In this document: positions 32,610 through 44,609 of the stretch, one piece after another | Position numbering within the stretch: position 1 is the first letter of the stretch | How the letters are laid out: each line of letters starts with the position of its first letter | Assembly (NCBI GenBank): GCA_963575745.1 | Contig: CAUYUJ010020549.1 | Coordinates: 679,222 to 743,221, forward strand | Direction: 5' to 3' | DNA: 64,000 bases | Source of the DNA: Prorocentrum cordatum | Taxonomy: Eukaryota > Sar > Dinophyceae > Prorocentrales > Prorocentraceae | Notes under the pieces: generated by a model | Seen by the model: only the letters and a program-made list of their open reading frames with translations | Database searches by the model: none | Told to the model about the DNA's origin: nothing | Translations under genes and position numbers: made by a program

Positions 32610-34114
32610 CGGTGACCAGTGGCAGCTGCGCGCGCTGCTCGGACAAAGGGTGCGCTGCTCTCTCATCCGCATCCTCCCGGGACGGTCCCTCCTGTTCAGC
32701 ACCGTTCGGGCATCTGCTCCGCGTTACGGTTTCGCGCTGTTTGTTGAAGCGATTTCTTGTTGCCCGCAGTAGCGATCGCACTGACAGTAAAGTCGCGCAT
32801 GCATGCAGCAATGTGTGGGTAGCCAGGCACCAGCTTGTGACCAACGCCGTGGGAGGGTGCACGAGTGCCTCAGCGCAACCTGACAACGGGTGCAATCATG
32901 CTCTTCCTTACTTCCTTATTGCGAAGGCCTTACGGCCGATGCCGCCGACCCTGGAGACGACCCTGTCGTCTGGGCGCGCCAGCCCTCGCGGATCGAACGG
33001 TGGCCGCGAGGCGCTGTCCGACGTCGGAGGCGTTGAAAGCGCGCTTGCCGCGCTCGGGAAAGTGTCCCTCCTCCGTTCTGTGATGGGGAATTTCTCCTCC
33101 ATCCTTCTCTCGTCTCCCCTCCCCCCTCTTCTACAGCTCAACATTCTGAATACTCCTGTCACCGCCGACCCCGTTCGGAAAATAGCCGATCCTCTCCGCG
33201 CACAGGTCACTACGGACATACTATGGCAACTGTGGTTTCCCCATGTGTTGGCTGCGATCCGACTGGTCTCGGTTTCCTACTGTTCTAAACGGCGTTTCCG
33301 CTTCAGCGTGGGCCTCATTTTCGGATCGGCAATTTGATATTGTCGTTCAGAATTGCCCTTTCGTTCCAGCGTGGGCCATTGTTCTGGATCAGAGTCCTTT
33401 TTCATCCTTGTCGCCCGCCCCGCATTTCCCATCCTCGACCTTCCCCTTATCTTCCCGCTTATCCCGCTCCTTCCACTCCATTTTCTGCTGCTGCTGTTCG
33501 TCCTCGACCTCGTCCTTCCACATCCTCACCCTTTTCATCCTGCTCATCATGCTGCTCACCCGCCAGCTCCTCTTCCTGCGTAGCGCAGCTCCTCCTGACA
33601 TGGCGCATAACACTACAGTGGCCTTTTGGAAGGGGGCTCTGCGTCGGTCGTGACACGCGTGCGCGGATAGAGAACAAGCAGGAGGAGGAGGAGGAGGAGG
33701 AGGAGGAGGAGGAGGAGATCCTCTTATCTCCCTTCATCCCTCCCTCCACACTGCCTCCCGTCCCCCGTCCAAAACACGATGGGCAGCTGGACATCCGCCC
33801 TCCGCCCTCCCTCCTCCCCTGCCCCGCGCCGAGGGACCACGGCCCGGTGCCCCCCTGCCATTGTAGGGGGGGGGGGGGAGGGGCGGTGGGGCAGAGCCAG
33901 GACTGCATCCACCCCCGGCTGCTTCTGGCGGGCGTGCGCCCGCAGCATCGTGCGGTCACACGGGCCGTTGCCCGTGCTTCCGCCCACCCGCCCGCCCACC
34001 CTCCCGTCCCTCCTCCGCTCTGCCTCCTCCGTGCGGCAGGCCGCCCTCCCTCCTCCCCCGCCCCTCTCGTGCTGCTCCTCGAGTGCGAAGGGGCAGCCCT
34101 CCAGCGCCCCCCAG
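32610..34114. other. Gene-poor interval
   Basis: Mixed G+C-rich sequence, pyrimidine-rich at 33405-33560, with a GGA array at 33679-33716. Frames on both strands are long but of biased composition. Confidence 0.55.
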
Positions 34115-34200
34115 CGAGAGCCGAGGTCGTGGAGCTGGCGGCGTCGAAGAACCGCTGCCTTGCGATCACGGACGAGGGCGAGCTCGTCGCGGCCGAGTGA
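34115..34200 (+). CDS. RCC1-like exon fragment
   Basis: An acceptor-like cccccag (ending 34114) precedes a frame reading AEVVELAASKNRCLAITDEG and then ELVAAE to a stop. V-x-x-LAAS-x-N-R-C-LA-[IL]-T-x-[ED]-G is the first half of an RCC1 blade, as at 1596-1736. The usual WG is replaced by AAE, so the exon may end earlier or the blade may be decayed. A near-copy of the final 24 bases (gagggcgagc.cgtcgcggccgag) recurs at 35575-35598. With one blade only, function is not assigned. Confidence 0.4.
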
Positions 34201-34265
34201 GATTCCCGCGCATCCCAGCAACAAGCAGCACGCTTGCCCTGGCCCCTTGCACATAGAAGTCCGGA

Positions 34266-35365
<1,100 letters not shown>

Positions 35366-35472
35366 TAATTCGTATGAAAGGATGGCGAGGCAGGAGTGCA
35401 GGGAAATGGCGAGAAGGGAGAGAGGTGAGGGATGCAGATGGAGAGGAAAGGAGAGTCGACGAAGAAACGACG

Positions 35473-35529
35473 GCATAAGCATAAGCTTTTTACGGTCCGC
35501 GCGGACCGTCGCAAGTTTATGTGTATGCA
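35473..35529. mobile_element. Solo inverted-repeat hairpin (terminal repeats only)
   Basis: The 57-base palindrome has left half GCATAAGCATAAGC...ACGGTCCGC and right half GCGGACCGTCGCAAGTTTAT...GC. The inverted right half matches the outer 28 bases of the 36408-36577 element's arms, so this is a core-less member of that family. Confidence 0.7.
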
Positions 35530-36407
35530 GTTATTTATCGCTTCTTCTTGAGAGGGATGAAGGGGCACGAAAGGAGGGCGAGCACGTCGCGGCCGAGACG
35601 CCCATGTCCGCAGTTCCCAGCGGGAACGCCCGCGGCTGCCAGGGATCCCTGCGGCGAGTGCGCGGCGCGGGCGCTCCCGGGGCGGGGCTCGGGGGCGCAG
35701 GCAGAGCTCGGGACCCCCCTCGCGTCGCGCAGAGACTTGGACGCATCAGGGGCGGCCACGACGGGGGTGATGATGATGATTGGGGGGATGCGCCCTCCCG
35801 ATGATTAGGGGTGATGATGATGATTAGGGGTGATGCGGTGATGATGATGATGATGATTAGGGGTGATGATGATGACTACGGGGATGCGGGGATGCGCCCT
35901 CCCGCCCCAGGGGGGCCACATCCAGGAGCTCCGCGCTGCCCCCCCGAGCTCCGGGAGAGGGGCCGCCTCGAGCGAGAGGAAGGGGGCGCCGCGCCACCAG
36001 GGCGGCCACTGGCCCCTGCCGCTGTTGGCCGCTGGCGGTGGCGCGTTCCCTTGCTCCTAGGGGCCCGCTGCCCTCCCGCCCCAGGGGCCATGATTACGAT
36101 TAGTGGGTGATGATTATGATTCTGATTCTGATTAGGGGGTGATGATTCTGATTAGGGGGATGTTATGGCAGGGGCCAATGGTATCTTCCTAAATCTCAGG
36201 GCGCCTCGTCTCACTGCGATGCCTCTCTGGCCGCCCCCCCTGGGCCGCGCCACGTGCCGCCGGCCACGATCTGCGCCCCCGCCTCTCGGGCACCCCTCGC
36301 TTGGGCGCCCCAGACGGAAGGTCCTTCGCGATTCTCTGCCTCTGGGCGCCTTTGCTGGACCACGGGACAGCGACAAGCGGCTCGGGGTTCGAGTGACGAC
36401 AGAAGAC
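35530..36407. other. G+C-rich interval with GAT microsatellites
   Basis: No gene supported. GATGAT tracts at 35765-35880 and 36090-36160. 36165-36330 is the partner of the repeat at 2570-2720. Confidence 0.55.
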
Positions 36408-36577
36408 GATGTAAACAGAAGCTTGCGACGGTCCGCGTGGATTTCTTGGATCGGCGCTGGTAGTCCCCCTGGCGGCGCCTCCGGCGCCGCCCCTGGCGCG
36501 CTCCGCGCGCAGGGGACAGGGGTTCAGCGCAGATCCAAGAAATCTGCGCGGACTGTCGAAAGTTTGTGTTTATGCAG
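36408..36577. mobile_element. Fold-back (MITE-like) element, long arms
   Basis: The left arm (36408-36460) contains CTTGCGACGGTCCGCG and GGATTTCTTGGATC. The right arm (36524-36577) inverted reads CTTTCGACAGTCCGCGC and AGATTTCTTGGATC. The centre is itself inverted (GGCGGCGCC and GGCGCCGCC; CCCCCTGG and CAGGGGAC). Almost all 170 bases can pair. No ORF. Confidence 0.8.
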
Positions 36578-37664
36578 TTTTTTTCACCAATTTTGGCAAT
36601 TCTTGGCCTTTTGGCAATTCTGGGCATCCGGGCGCCTTTGCCGGGGTGGACATGGTGGACAGTTTGTCCTGAGTAAGAGGTTGAAATAAATCACCGCGTC
36701 GGGAGTCTGGGCACTGGTCAGCCAGTCCCCTCTGGCTGACCTGGGTTTGGGAGCCTCGTGGAATCGCACTCTACCCTTCCCCCCCCTCCCCTCCCTCCGC
36801 TGACCTGAGTCTGAGGGCCAGAGACCATGCGGCCGGCATGGCCCTGAGTGACCCGCCATCTTAGGAGGCCTCGGCGGAGCGGTGAGCCGGCTCTGGTCAA
36901 ATGGTGCCGCGCTCTCGTCTCCTTGCGCTCTGTCTCGTAGCGTCTCTTGCTGCCCCGCCTCCCTCGTGTCCTCCTCCTTGGCGTTGGGGGGACAGGCTGG
37001 CAGTGTCGCACACCCTGTTCTTCCCTGGGGAATGATCGGCACGGAGACTGCAGAGATGCCGCGTCCGGCCGTCAGACCTCCTGCTCCCTCGCCCCACCTG
37101 CTTCTTGCTCCTGCTCAAGCTCGTGCCCCGTGCCCCCTTCTCCTTCTCACTGTCTCGTGTCTCGCTGCTCTCCGCGCGACTTCCTGCCCAACCCCCTCTC
37201 TTCCTCCATCTCCTGCTTCGCCTGTTCCACCTTCATTCCACTATTCCGCCCTCTCCGGTACGTTCCCTCTTCCACCTCCTCCCTGCTCCCCTCTCTCTTT
37301 CCTCCTGCCACCTCCCTCCTGGTTACCCCTTCCTCGTTCCTCCCTTCTCTCAACCTATTGAACCTCATATCTCCTCCTTTTCCTCCTTCTTGTCCCCTCT
37401 CTTCCTCCGTCACAGTATTCAGTTATCCCGACTCCGCCATCGCCTTCTCTCCCATCTGCCTCCTCTGTCTCCACCTATCTTCTCCTTGTTCCCCGCTGCC
37501 ACCTCTCTACCTGCCACCATCTTCTCCCTCTCCTCCTGTACTTCCTCCGCTTCCCCCTCCTCCTTAATACCCTTCCCGCTCCCTTTTCCCTTCCCCATCT
37601 GCCCTTCGTTCTTTCCGCTGCCCCTCCGCTTCCGCCACCCCTTCCTCCGTCTCCGCCAACTGGG
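36578..37664. other. Gene-poor interval, pyrimidine-rich
   Basis: 37080-37660 is dominated by C and T (CCTCTTCCTCC words). It produces Ser/Pro/Leu-rich frames without domains. Confidence 0.65.
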
Positions 37665-37840
37665 CGACGCGACAAAAAACGGGGTCGTTTGCGCAGACAT
37701 TGGCGCGTAAGCTGCCCGCGTAAGATCGCGCGTAAGCGCCCTCGTTTCCAACATAGCGTGCCGCGCCGCGGCCCGCGTAAGCCCCCGCGTAAGGTCGCCA
37801 CGTCATCTCGCGTAAGACCCGTTTTCGATTGTCGCTCAAC
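37665..37840. repeat. Dispersed repeat, pair with 2100-2235
   Basis: Carries GACATTGGCGCGTAAGCTGCC and repeated GCGTAAG words. Same order and orientation as 2100-2235. Confidence 0.7.
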
Positions 37841-38633
37841 TGGATGATTATTTACATCGAACAGTCTGACACGTCACTGCCATGTAGAATCACATGTTTT
37901 GCCGTCGTGGTTCGGTCTGGTCGGTTTATGCGTATTCGGTCGCCCTACAGGTCAGGGATACATCTCCTGAGCCAGACACAAACGTGCGCGACTGTTGCAC
38001 CACGGTGCCGCATTCCTCATGGGCCTGACGCCTGACAGGTGTGGAAGCTCCACGTTGCGTTGACGAGAGCACGTGGGGCGGGTCCGAAATGTGTCCGTTC
38101 GCTGCGCTGAACCGCTGAACTTCTGCAGGAGCTCAGGGCATGACGAAGGTTCAACATTTGGCGGCAGCGAGGGGGCAGGGTCCCGAACGGGTCCACGCGA
38201 CGCTAGCCCGCTCTACTCCACAGGTGCACATAAAGCTGCGAGAACTCCATGCTGGGGAGCACCCGGGGGAGCACGGGCCAGGGGTTGGAGAAGGAACAGG
38301 GAAATACACAATGAAACACGCACCCCAAGAGGAGGCGTGACTTGTAGACTCGTAGTTCTCATCCGTAGTCGTTTTTGTTCAAGGTGTACCCTGTCAAGCT
38401 GGACGGCTTCTGCAAATGCGATGGTGGTTTTGGACTGGATGATTCATGACGCATTGCACTCGCTGAGTCAGCATCCCATGCACAAGTACTGCAGCATGTC
38501 ACAGGCACCAGTATTTGTTTCGCGTGCTGATAGGGACAACTATAGATATACGTTGTCGCAGCGCACCGTTGTTGCTGCTTTCTTGGTTTCCTCTGTGGCA
38601 TGTTGTGGCTGCGCTCCCTCAAGTTTCTTGCAG
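37841..38633. other. Likely intron or 5' region of the following gene
   Basis: The plus frame is open through much of this interval but lacks domain texture until the acceptor at 38631-38633. A first exon could lie here (for example around 38419-38560) but is not resolved. Confidence 0.4.
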
Positions 38634-39332
38634 ATGTATGACCCCCCTCTGCGGCGCCAAGCGCTATCGATTGCTTTTGGAAGCTTGGATCCTAGAGCAT
38701 TGCAACTGCCGCTTGATTTAATGACGGCGGAGCTTCCTGCGCGTAGGTGCATAGCGTATTACCAGGACGGTGGTTGTGCACTGAATGTTCGTTTGCCCGC
38801 ATCCTGGAGCGAGATGCCTGCTTCCACGAACTTGCGGGGTGGGCTAAAAACGCTTCGTTTTGCGCTTCCTACGCGCATGACTGCAACGGTTCTTGGCAAC
38901 GCACCGCCAAAGGCTGTGGTTGAAATCAGATATGCTCCTGTTGGTCCTCCTCCACCTCGCTTGCGTGGCGCTCGTGGTGAAGCTCGGCTGCGAGAAGTGG
39001 AGGCGTGGCTCGACAGTTGGGAGGCGCAGTTCCCAGAAGCGAACCGCACGAGGCAAGCGCAGGTGAGAGGGAAGTTTGCGGTCGATGCAGGCGAGGCGGT
39101 AAAGTTGGTACTCGTTGGTTCGTGGGCGCAAGAGGGAGCCCCGCCAGCAGAAATGGTGCCGGCATGCGCGCTTCTTGCTGCGGTTTTGCCGGCCAAGCGC
39201 GCCGAGGAAGGCGAGCGGCAGTACGCCTTCTTCGTCAGCGCACTTGGTTCAGAAGAGGATGTTCTCCCAGCAGAGGCAACCTTTTCCGCGTTCGTCCGCA
39301 GTGCTCAGACTGACGACAGCTTTTATTTCTGA
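38634..39332 (+). CDS. Terminal exon, conserved-looking protein of unknown function
   Basis: Begins directly after a strong acceptor (caagtttcttgcag) with ATG TAT GAC and stays open for 232 codons to TGA at 39330-39332. The translation starts MYDPPLRRQALSIAFGSLD, has balanced composition, an amphipathic Arg/Glu segment near residues 105-135 (ARLREVEAWLDSWEAQF) and ends FVRSAQTDDSFYF. No signal peptide, membrane span or known motif is evident. It may be the last exon of a longer gene, or a whole gene starting at this ATG. It is the least repeat-like coding stretch between 14 and 47 kb. I do not recognise the family. Confidence 0.65.
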   Translation: MYDPPLRRQALSIAFGSLDPRALQLPLDLMTAELPARRCIAYYQDGGCALNVRLPASWSEMPASTNLRGGLKTLRFALPTRMTATVLGNAPPKAVVEIRYAPVGPPPPRLRGARGEARLREVEAWLDSWEAQFPEANRTRQAQVRGKFAVDAGEAVKLVLVGSWAQEGAPPAEMVPACALLAAVLPAKRAEEGERQYAFFVSALGSEEDVLPAEATFSAFVRSAQTDDSFYF

Positions 39333-41324
39333 CGAATCACACCTGTTCAAACATGGCTTATACTCGTTGGGAACAGTTCGCAGTCGTATGGACGCATGGC
39401 TTCGACTTTAAAGCTTCTCGAGTGCGTCTCAAAGCACGTGGGGCGAAGCAGAGGCCTCCGAGGAGGAGAGAGAGAGAGAGATGTGCAGTGGGAGAATGAG
39501 GAAGATAAGGAGGAGGGGGAAGAGCAGAAGGGGGGACAAGTGTTTTGAGGATGTCTGCTTGGGGGGCTTGGGGGCTCTCGGGTCTCGAGGGTGTTCTGGC
39601 TGCCTCCGCCTCTGGTGTCGGAGGATGCCCCCCAAAACACTTCCTACAACAACCTTCTACACTTCCCTCAAGTGTCCTCGGTCTCCCCCTCCCCCCTGCA
39701 GGCAGGCCTGGACAAGAGTGCAAGACGTTCCGTATCGTTCCGGAGCGCCTTCCGAGGCCTTCTGCAGCGCTCCGGCGCCGCCGCGGTGCTCGGCACATTC
39801 TCCGGACCCATCGGTTCGCGGACACTCCCCCGATCTGTCGCGTTCCGAGCTTGTCCCCTTCTTGCCGTCGTACTCGTCGGCAGGCGATGTCTCGCCCCCG
39901 ATCCCCGAGCTTTCCGGAGCAGTGACTCGCTGCTCAGAAAAAAGGAGCGCAGCACGGAGGTGCACCCCGGGGGGGGGCTGACCAGGCGCACCCCGTGTCG
40001 TGTATCCTCGAGCTGGGCCCCAAGCCATCTGGGTTATCAGGAGTCTCACGTCATGTTGCGTGTCATTTAACTCCGAGCCAGACCTCCAGATCGGTTTTGG
40101 GTGTCGCCGCGGCGGTCGCCGCGGCGAAGAATCGGGTCAAGGCTGTTGTCAAGGAGTAGCATGGTTCGTCCAAGCCCCTCCCGCTCTGCGATGTAGGTAG
40201 ACGTGGCTAATGCTTGACCATCCAGCGACGGAGAGTTGTCAATCCATGTCCAGCATGGGCAGTCCTCTTGTGCTGGCAAGGAGCCGACTATCACGCAACA
40301 AACGGCGCCAGGAATCGGTGACGACGTACAGTCAAACCGCATAGTAAGGATGAGCTATTTTCCAAGGTTGCCCTTTGCGTCCTTGCACCTTCGGCCCATT
40401 CTCAGCATCTTCCGCTGGCCAACCCCATTCGAGCATCGTCAACACGGCCTTCCAAGGCCCTTACATCGTTACCGCGCATCCTTATGGTGCGCTTTGGCTG
40501 TGCCCCTGGCTCGTCTCACTCCCACTGTCCCCCCCCCGCTCCCACCTCGCGTGCTGCTGGAACCCTCTCTCGCCTTGCCGCTGGTCACCCTGCGGCGCGG
40601 CGAGAGCTCTGCGGCTCTGCGGCGCGTCCCGGGCCGCCCCAGGCGCGCCGTCTTTCAGACTGCTGCGCGCGGCGAGAGCTCTGCGGCGCGGCCGCAGGCC
40701 GCCCCGGGCGCCTGCGGCGCGTCCTGGGTCGTCCCAGGCACGCCGTCTTTCAGACCGCTGTGCCCAGGCACTGCGGAGGACGTGGACGTCAAAGACAGAA
40801 TCCCCCCCCCGCGGGCAGGAGCCATGCGCCGATGCACGGCCCGTCGCGCGGCTGGGCGCATTCGGTGCGCCCCTCCTGAGGGGTCGGCCCTGATTGGCAG
40901 GTCGACCGCGCCAAATCGAGGGTACCTGTGTGTCCTGTCTGTCCCGACTTGTGCAAGCGCATGTCCTTTTCTGGTGTTCTGGGGCCACGCTGCCGTCGGA
41001 GGAAGCTCGTGCCCTCTCGGGTGCCCTGTCCGATCAAGTCCGGCTGTGCCCGGTGGCGGCGGCCTCCCGGGCCGTCCTGGTCGCTGCGGCTCTCGCTGCC
41101 GCTCGCCTCCCTGTCGCGCCCCCCCCCCCCTCCGCCCCCGCGATGCCGCTCCCCCCCAGAGGAGGAAAGGGCTCCCATCCAGTTGCCCTTCCTCCGCTTT
41201 CCCCCTGCTGGGGCCTCCCGGGGGGGCCCCTCGTCGCCACGGCTGGGTTCGCCGCGGCCTCTTGGAGAGGCAGTGTTGAAGCCTCTTGAGGTCTCTTGGA
41301 GGTCTCTTGAGCCTCTGGAGGGGA
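39333..41324. other. Gene-poor interval with dispersed repeats
   Basis: 39705-39900 resembles the 25.6- and 28.1-kb repeat. 40344-40490 is the partner of 31165-31312. A Pro/Arg/Ala-rich region at 40500-41280 is open in several frames (one reads LSDQVRLCPVAAASRAVLVA) without a clear exon. Confidence 0.5.
40344..40490. repeat. Dispersed repeat, pair with 31165-31312
   Basis: Second copy; see 31165-31312 for shared words. Both copies begin at 'catagta/catgatagt' and end at CCGCGCATCCTT. Confidence 0.85.
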
Positions 41325-41745
41325 TGATGAGGAGGAGGAGGAGGAGGAGGAGGAGGGAGGAGGGAGGGAGGGAGGGAGGGGGAGGGGGAGGGGGAGGGGG
41401 AGGAGGAGGAGGAGGAGGAGGAGGAGGAGGAGGAGGAGGAGAGAGGAGGAGGAGGAGGAGGAGGAGGAGGAGGAGGAGGAGGAGGAGGAGGAGCGGTCTG
41501 GGGAGCAGCGGTAGCGGTAGCCCATGGCTCCCCCCGGATGCCGCTCTTGCCTCCTTCCCTTGCTGCTCGCCCTCCCCAACGCTCCTCCCGCCCCCCGCCC
41601 CCGTCCCCCCCCCGGGTCCTTCCTCCCTCTCCTCCTCCTCCTCCTCCTCCTCCTCCTCCTCCTACTCCTCCTCCTCCTCTCTCCTCCTCCTCCTCCTCTC
41701 CTCCCCCACCTCTTCCTCCTCCTCCCCCTCCTCCCCTACCTCCTC
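41325..41745. repeat. Inverted GGA / TCC arrays
   Basis: A GGA-type purine tract (41325-41495) is followed after a 130-base unique spacer by a TCC-type pyrimidine tract (41625-41745). Opposite polarity means the two can pair as one hairpin of more than 100 bp. Confidence 0.9.
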
Positions 41746-41806
41746 CTCCCCGATCCCGCTCCTCCCCGCGCTGGGCACCGCCGTGGGCGGAGAGTGCCTC
41801 CCACAG

Positions 41807-41897
41807 GACGCCAGGCGCATCGCGAAGGGGGAGGTCGACGCCCGCACCCTGAAGGCCGCAAGCCGCAAGCCGGCTCCCCTCGGGGAGGGGTGGCAAG
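41807..41897 (+). CDS. Exon-like fragment, unknown gene
   Basis: Bounded by a CTCCCACAG acceptor and a CAAG-GTGCCC donor (91 bases). The frame reads DARRIAKGEVDARTLKAASR and then KPAPLGEGWQ. Good splice consensus on both sides and a balanced charged helix support an internal exon. No family is recognised, and partner exons were not found. Confidence 0.45.
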
Positions 41898-42089
41898 GTG
41901 CCCCCCGCCTCCAGGTCCATCTTCCTCCGTCCCTCCATCCCCTTCCACTTTCCTCAGTGGGCTCCATCCAAAGAGATCGGGGGACCGACGAGCAGGGCGT
42001 GTTTCCCCACATCCTGAATCCGGGGTTCATGTTGTTTTGTGGGGTGCCTCCACCTCCCTCCTCCCTCCTTCCCGCCTCCTTCCCCCTCG

Positions 42090-42520
42090 CCCACACTCAG
42101 ATTCAGTCGCATTCAGACCCCCCTCACATTCATACTCACTCATGTGCAGGCTCACACTCCGACTCACTCATACTCTGACTTGTTCCGACTCAGACTCACA
42201 GGAAAGAATTCATTCGCAATCTTATTCGTCCACACATATCCACTCACGTTCATACCTCTCTTGTACTAAGAGTCATCCATTCACAAGTCACACGCTCAGA
42301 TGCACTCTCGCAGGCCCACTGGCACTCCTACCCACTTATTACCAGACCCGTTCATACCCAGGTTCATTTACATTCAGTTCACTCGTACTCGAACACTCTA
42401 CGCGGACTCATAATAAGACTCACCCATACTCAGGATTTCACTCCTGGTTGGACACTGTACGCGGCCTCCGGATGCAGAATCACTCGCATTTAGACTCAAT
42501 CACCCAAAGGGGGGTTTTAC
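42090..42520. repeat. Degenerate ACTCA/TCATAC repeat
   Basis: About 430 bases of G-poor sequence dominated by CACTCATACTCA words with drifting spacing. Confidence 0.8.
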
Positions 42521-42747
42521 ACTCGCCCGCTCGCTGCCAGTGTATGGGGATGGAACAGTCGATTTGCTCGTTTCGCGGTTGAGGCTCCTCTGCTTTCAGA
42601 GTTCCGTATCATTTTTGGCTCGAACGCTTCTGGCTCAGACGGTGTTCGCCTGCGTTTGCGACATCATATATTTCAGAACGGCACGCTGTTGCTGCGGGCT
42701 TTCATTGGCTTCAGTCCTCTCGTTCAGTTCGAGGGATCTCAGCCCTC

Positions 42748-44111
42748 ATGCCATTACGCTCCTTTGGAACACTCGCCACCACGGTCCGCCTGCGGGAGCC
42801 ATGGGGGGAGGTAAGGGGGGTGCTGGTCGTTCCTCGCGGCGTCCATGACGTGCGGGGTGGGCGAGCTGCACCAGCAAAGGACACGGCAACTTGTTTGGAA
42901 ATGTTGGAGGCAGTTCTGTTCCGCCGTGGCGTCAACAGTGGCCCGTCTTGCGGTCTGGCCTTCAGCCTCCTCGTCGCGGTGGTTTTTTTTCTCCAGCGCG
43001 ACGGAGGCAAATGGGAGTGTTGCTGCTGTGGGTGCAAGAAGAATGAGACCTCACACTACTTCTGCAAGCGCTGCGGCTCGCTCTGCTTTTCGTCTGACAG
43101 CACTCTGCCGGGCTCGTGGGCAGGCGCATCTGGGCTGGGTTTGTTCGAGCCACGGCGATGTTGCTCGCGGCCTTGGTCTCCAAGGAGGTGGTGGACGCCC
43201 GCCGGTGGACGGAAACCGGCTCTCGTCGCTGTCGAACGTTGAGTTGGAGTCCTATATCGCTCTGTCGGACAAGCTTGGCAAAACTGATGACGCTGGGCGT
43301 GCTCGCCCTCAACTCGCCAATCGGCGTCCCGCGGCCCGGCCCGAGGTGGGCCTGGAGGATCAGTTGGCTCGACTTCAGCGCGATTGCGTCAAACATGGCC
43401 ACCGCCTGGACAAGGATATCAAGCGCATTGGCGCGTTGGAGACGCCGATCGCCACTCAGTGCAGGTTCGCCAAGACAATGGACTCCGAGTTGGAGCAGTT
43501 GGGCAGGAGCTATGAGGAGTTGGCGGGAAAGCTGTCCTTGGCGCAAGCTTCGTCGACGCCAGACCCTTTCTCCTGTTCCGTCCATCAGTTTGGAGGGCCT
43601 ATCGGTCAGCTAGGTGAAGTGTTTCAGCGCCGACGCGCGTTCGCTGTCTGGTTATGGTGACGAGAAGGCCGAGGAGGCCCGCGCGCAGGTGGCAGCTCGT
43701 CTGGGGGCCACGCGCAGGCGCACCAACAAAGGCGAAGCTGCTGGCGGTCCTCTCGCGGGTCAACCAGGTGCTGCCGGAGCCGCGGGTGGCGCTCCTGAGG
43801 CCGCCGCGTCTGACCAGGCCGCCGCTGTTCAAGCCTGGAGTGTCGGCGCCAGCCGCGGCCCCCCGAAGCGGCCCCCGGAAGCGACGGCGGCTCGGGCTCC
43901 GAAGAGACGCCCCCGCGCCCCCGCCGCCGCCCCGCAACTATTGAGTTGCGAGCGGGGTCTCGGGGGATCGGTCGCGGGGCCTTACATGTGTTTCGGATGC
44001 CTTGCTCTGTCGACAGTCCCCCGGGGCGCAGCTCCTCGCGGGACTTCCCTCGCCCCCGCCGGCGCCCGCGCGGGGTCCTCTTTCTTGGCCCAGGATCAAC
44101 GGCCCGTCTAG
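42748..44111 (+). pseudogene. Decayed zinc-finger / coiled-coil ORF (retroelement ORF1-like)
   Basis: Three overlapping plus frames carry successive parts of what looks like one protein. Frame 1 (42748-43242) has KWECCCCGCKKN...CKRCG, a RanBP2-type W-x-C-x2-C-x(n)-N-x(n)-C-x2-C finger. Frame 2 (about 43200-43570) has a coiled coil: LEDQLARLQRDC, then LDKDIKRIGALE, then MDSELEQLGRSYEEL. Frame 3 (from about 43614) continues EKAEEARAQVAARL, then an Ala/Pro/Arg-rich tail. Finger plus coiled coil is, from memory, the usual front end of multicopy dinoflagellate retroelement-like ORFs. The required frame changes near 43220 and 43600 indicate decay, or less likely introns. No reverse transcriptase or endonuclease follows, so the copy is truncated. 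Confidence 0.5.
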
Positions 44112-44609
44112 GGCCGACGAAGGTTTTGCGCCCCAGCCGCCTCCGACGCGGTCGCGCGGGCCCTCTCCTCTCATTCCCCCCGACGACTTGGGACAGATCT
44201 CCAGGTCCTTTTTCAGGCGTTCGGCGGTGGGTTAAGACGGGTTTGGCGCGGAGCCGTTTGAATTGGCCCTCGTGGCCCCCGGCACCGATCTGGACATTCG
44301 CCAGCGATGCTGCAGGCCTCAAGTGCGAAGGCATTGCTTCGCACGGCATTCCCACTCTGTCTCGGCAGAGAGGCCGTGCACTTCGGCCGACCCCCGCCCG
44401 TCGAGCCCGGCCGAAGACTGCGACTTCCGAGGGGCTTTCGGAGGGGGGAGGGCGCCCAGGCGGGGTCGGCGGGGACCTCGGGACCCCCCACTCCTAACCA
44501 GCCTCGAACTTGCTCCTATCCCTAAGGTGGGCGAACAATAAGCGAGGACGGTCTCAGGGATGTGCTCGCAGAGACCGAGGAAATCCTCTCAATGTCGGCG
44601 CCGAAGCGA
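44112..44609. other. Unassigned interval
   Basis: G+C-rich, several open frames, no domain recognised. Confidence 0.5.

Noticed and set aside
40655-41938. 427-codon minus frame and 416-codon plus frame
   Set aside because: Span the GGA/TCC arrays; composition entirely repeat-driven, apart from the short exon at 41807-41897.
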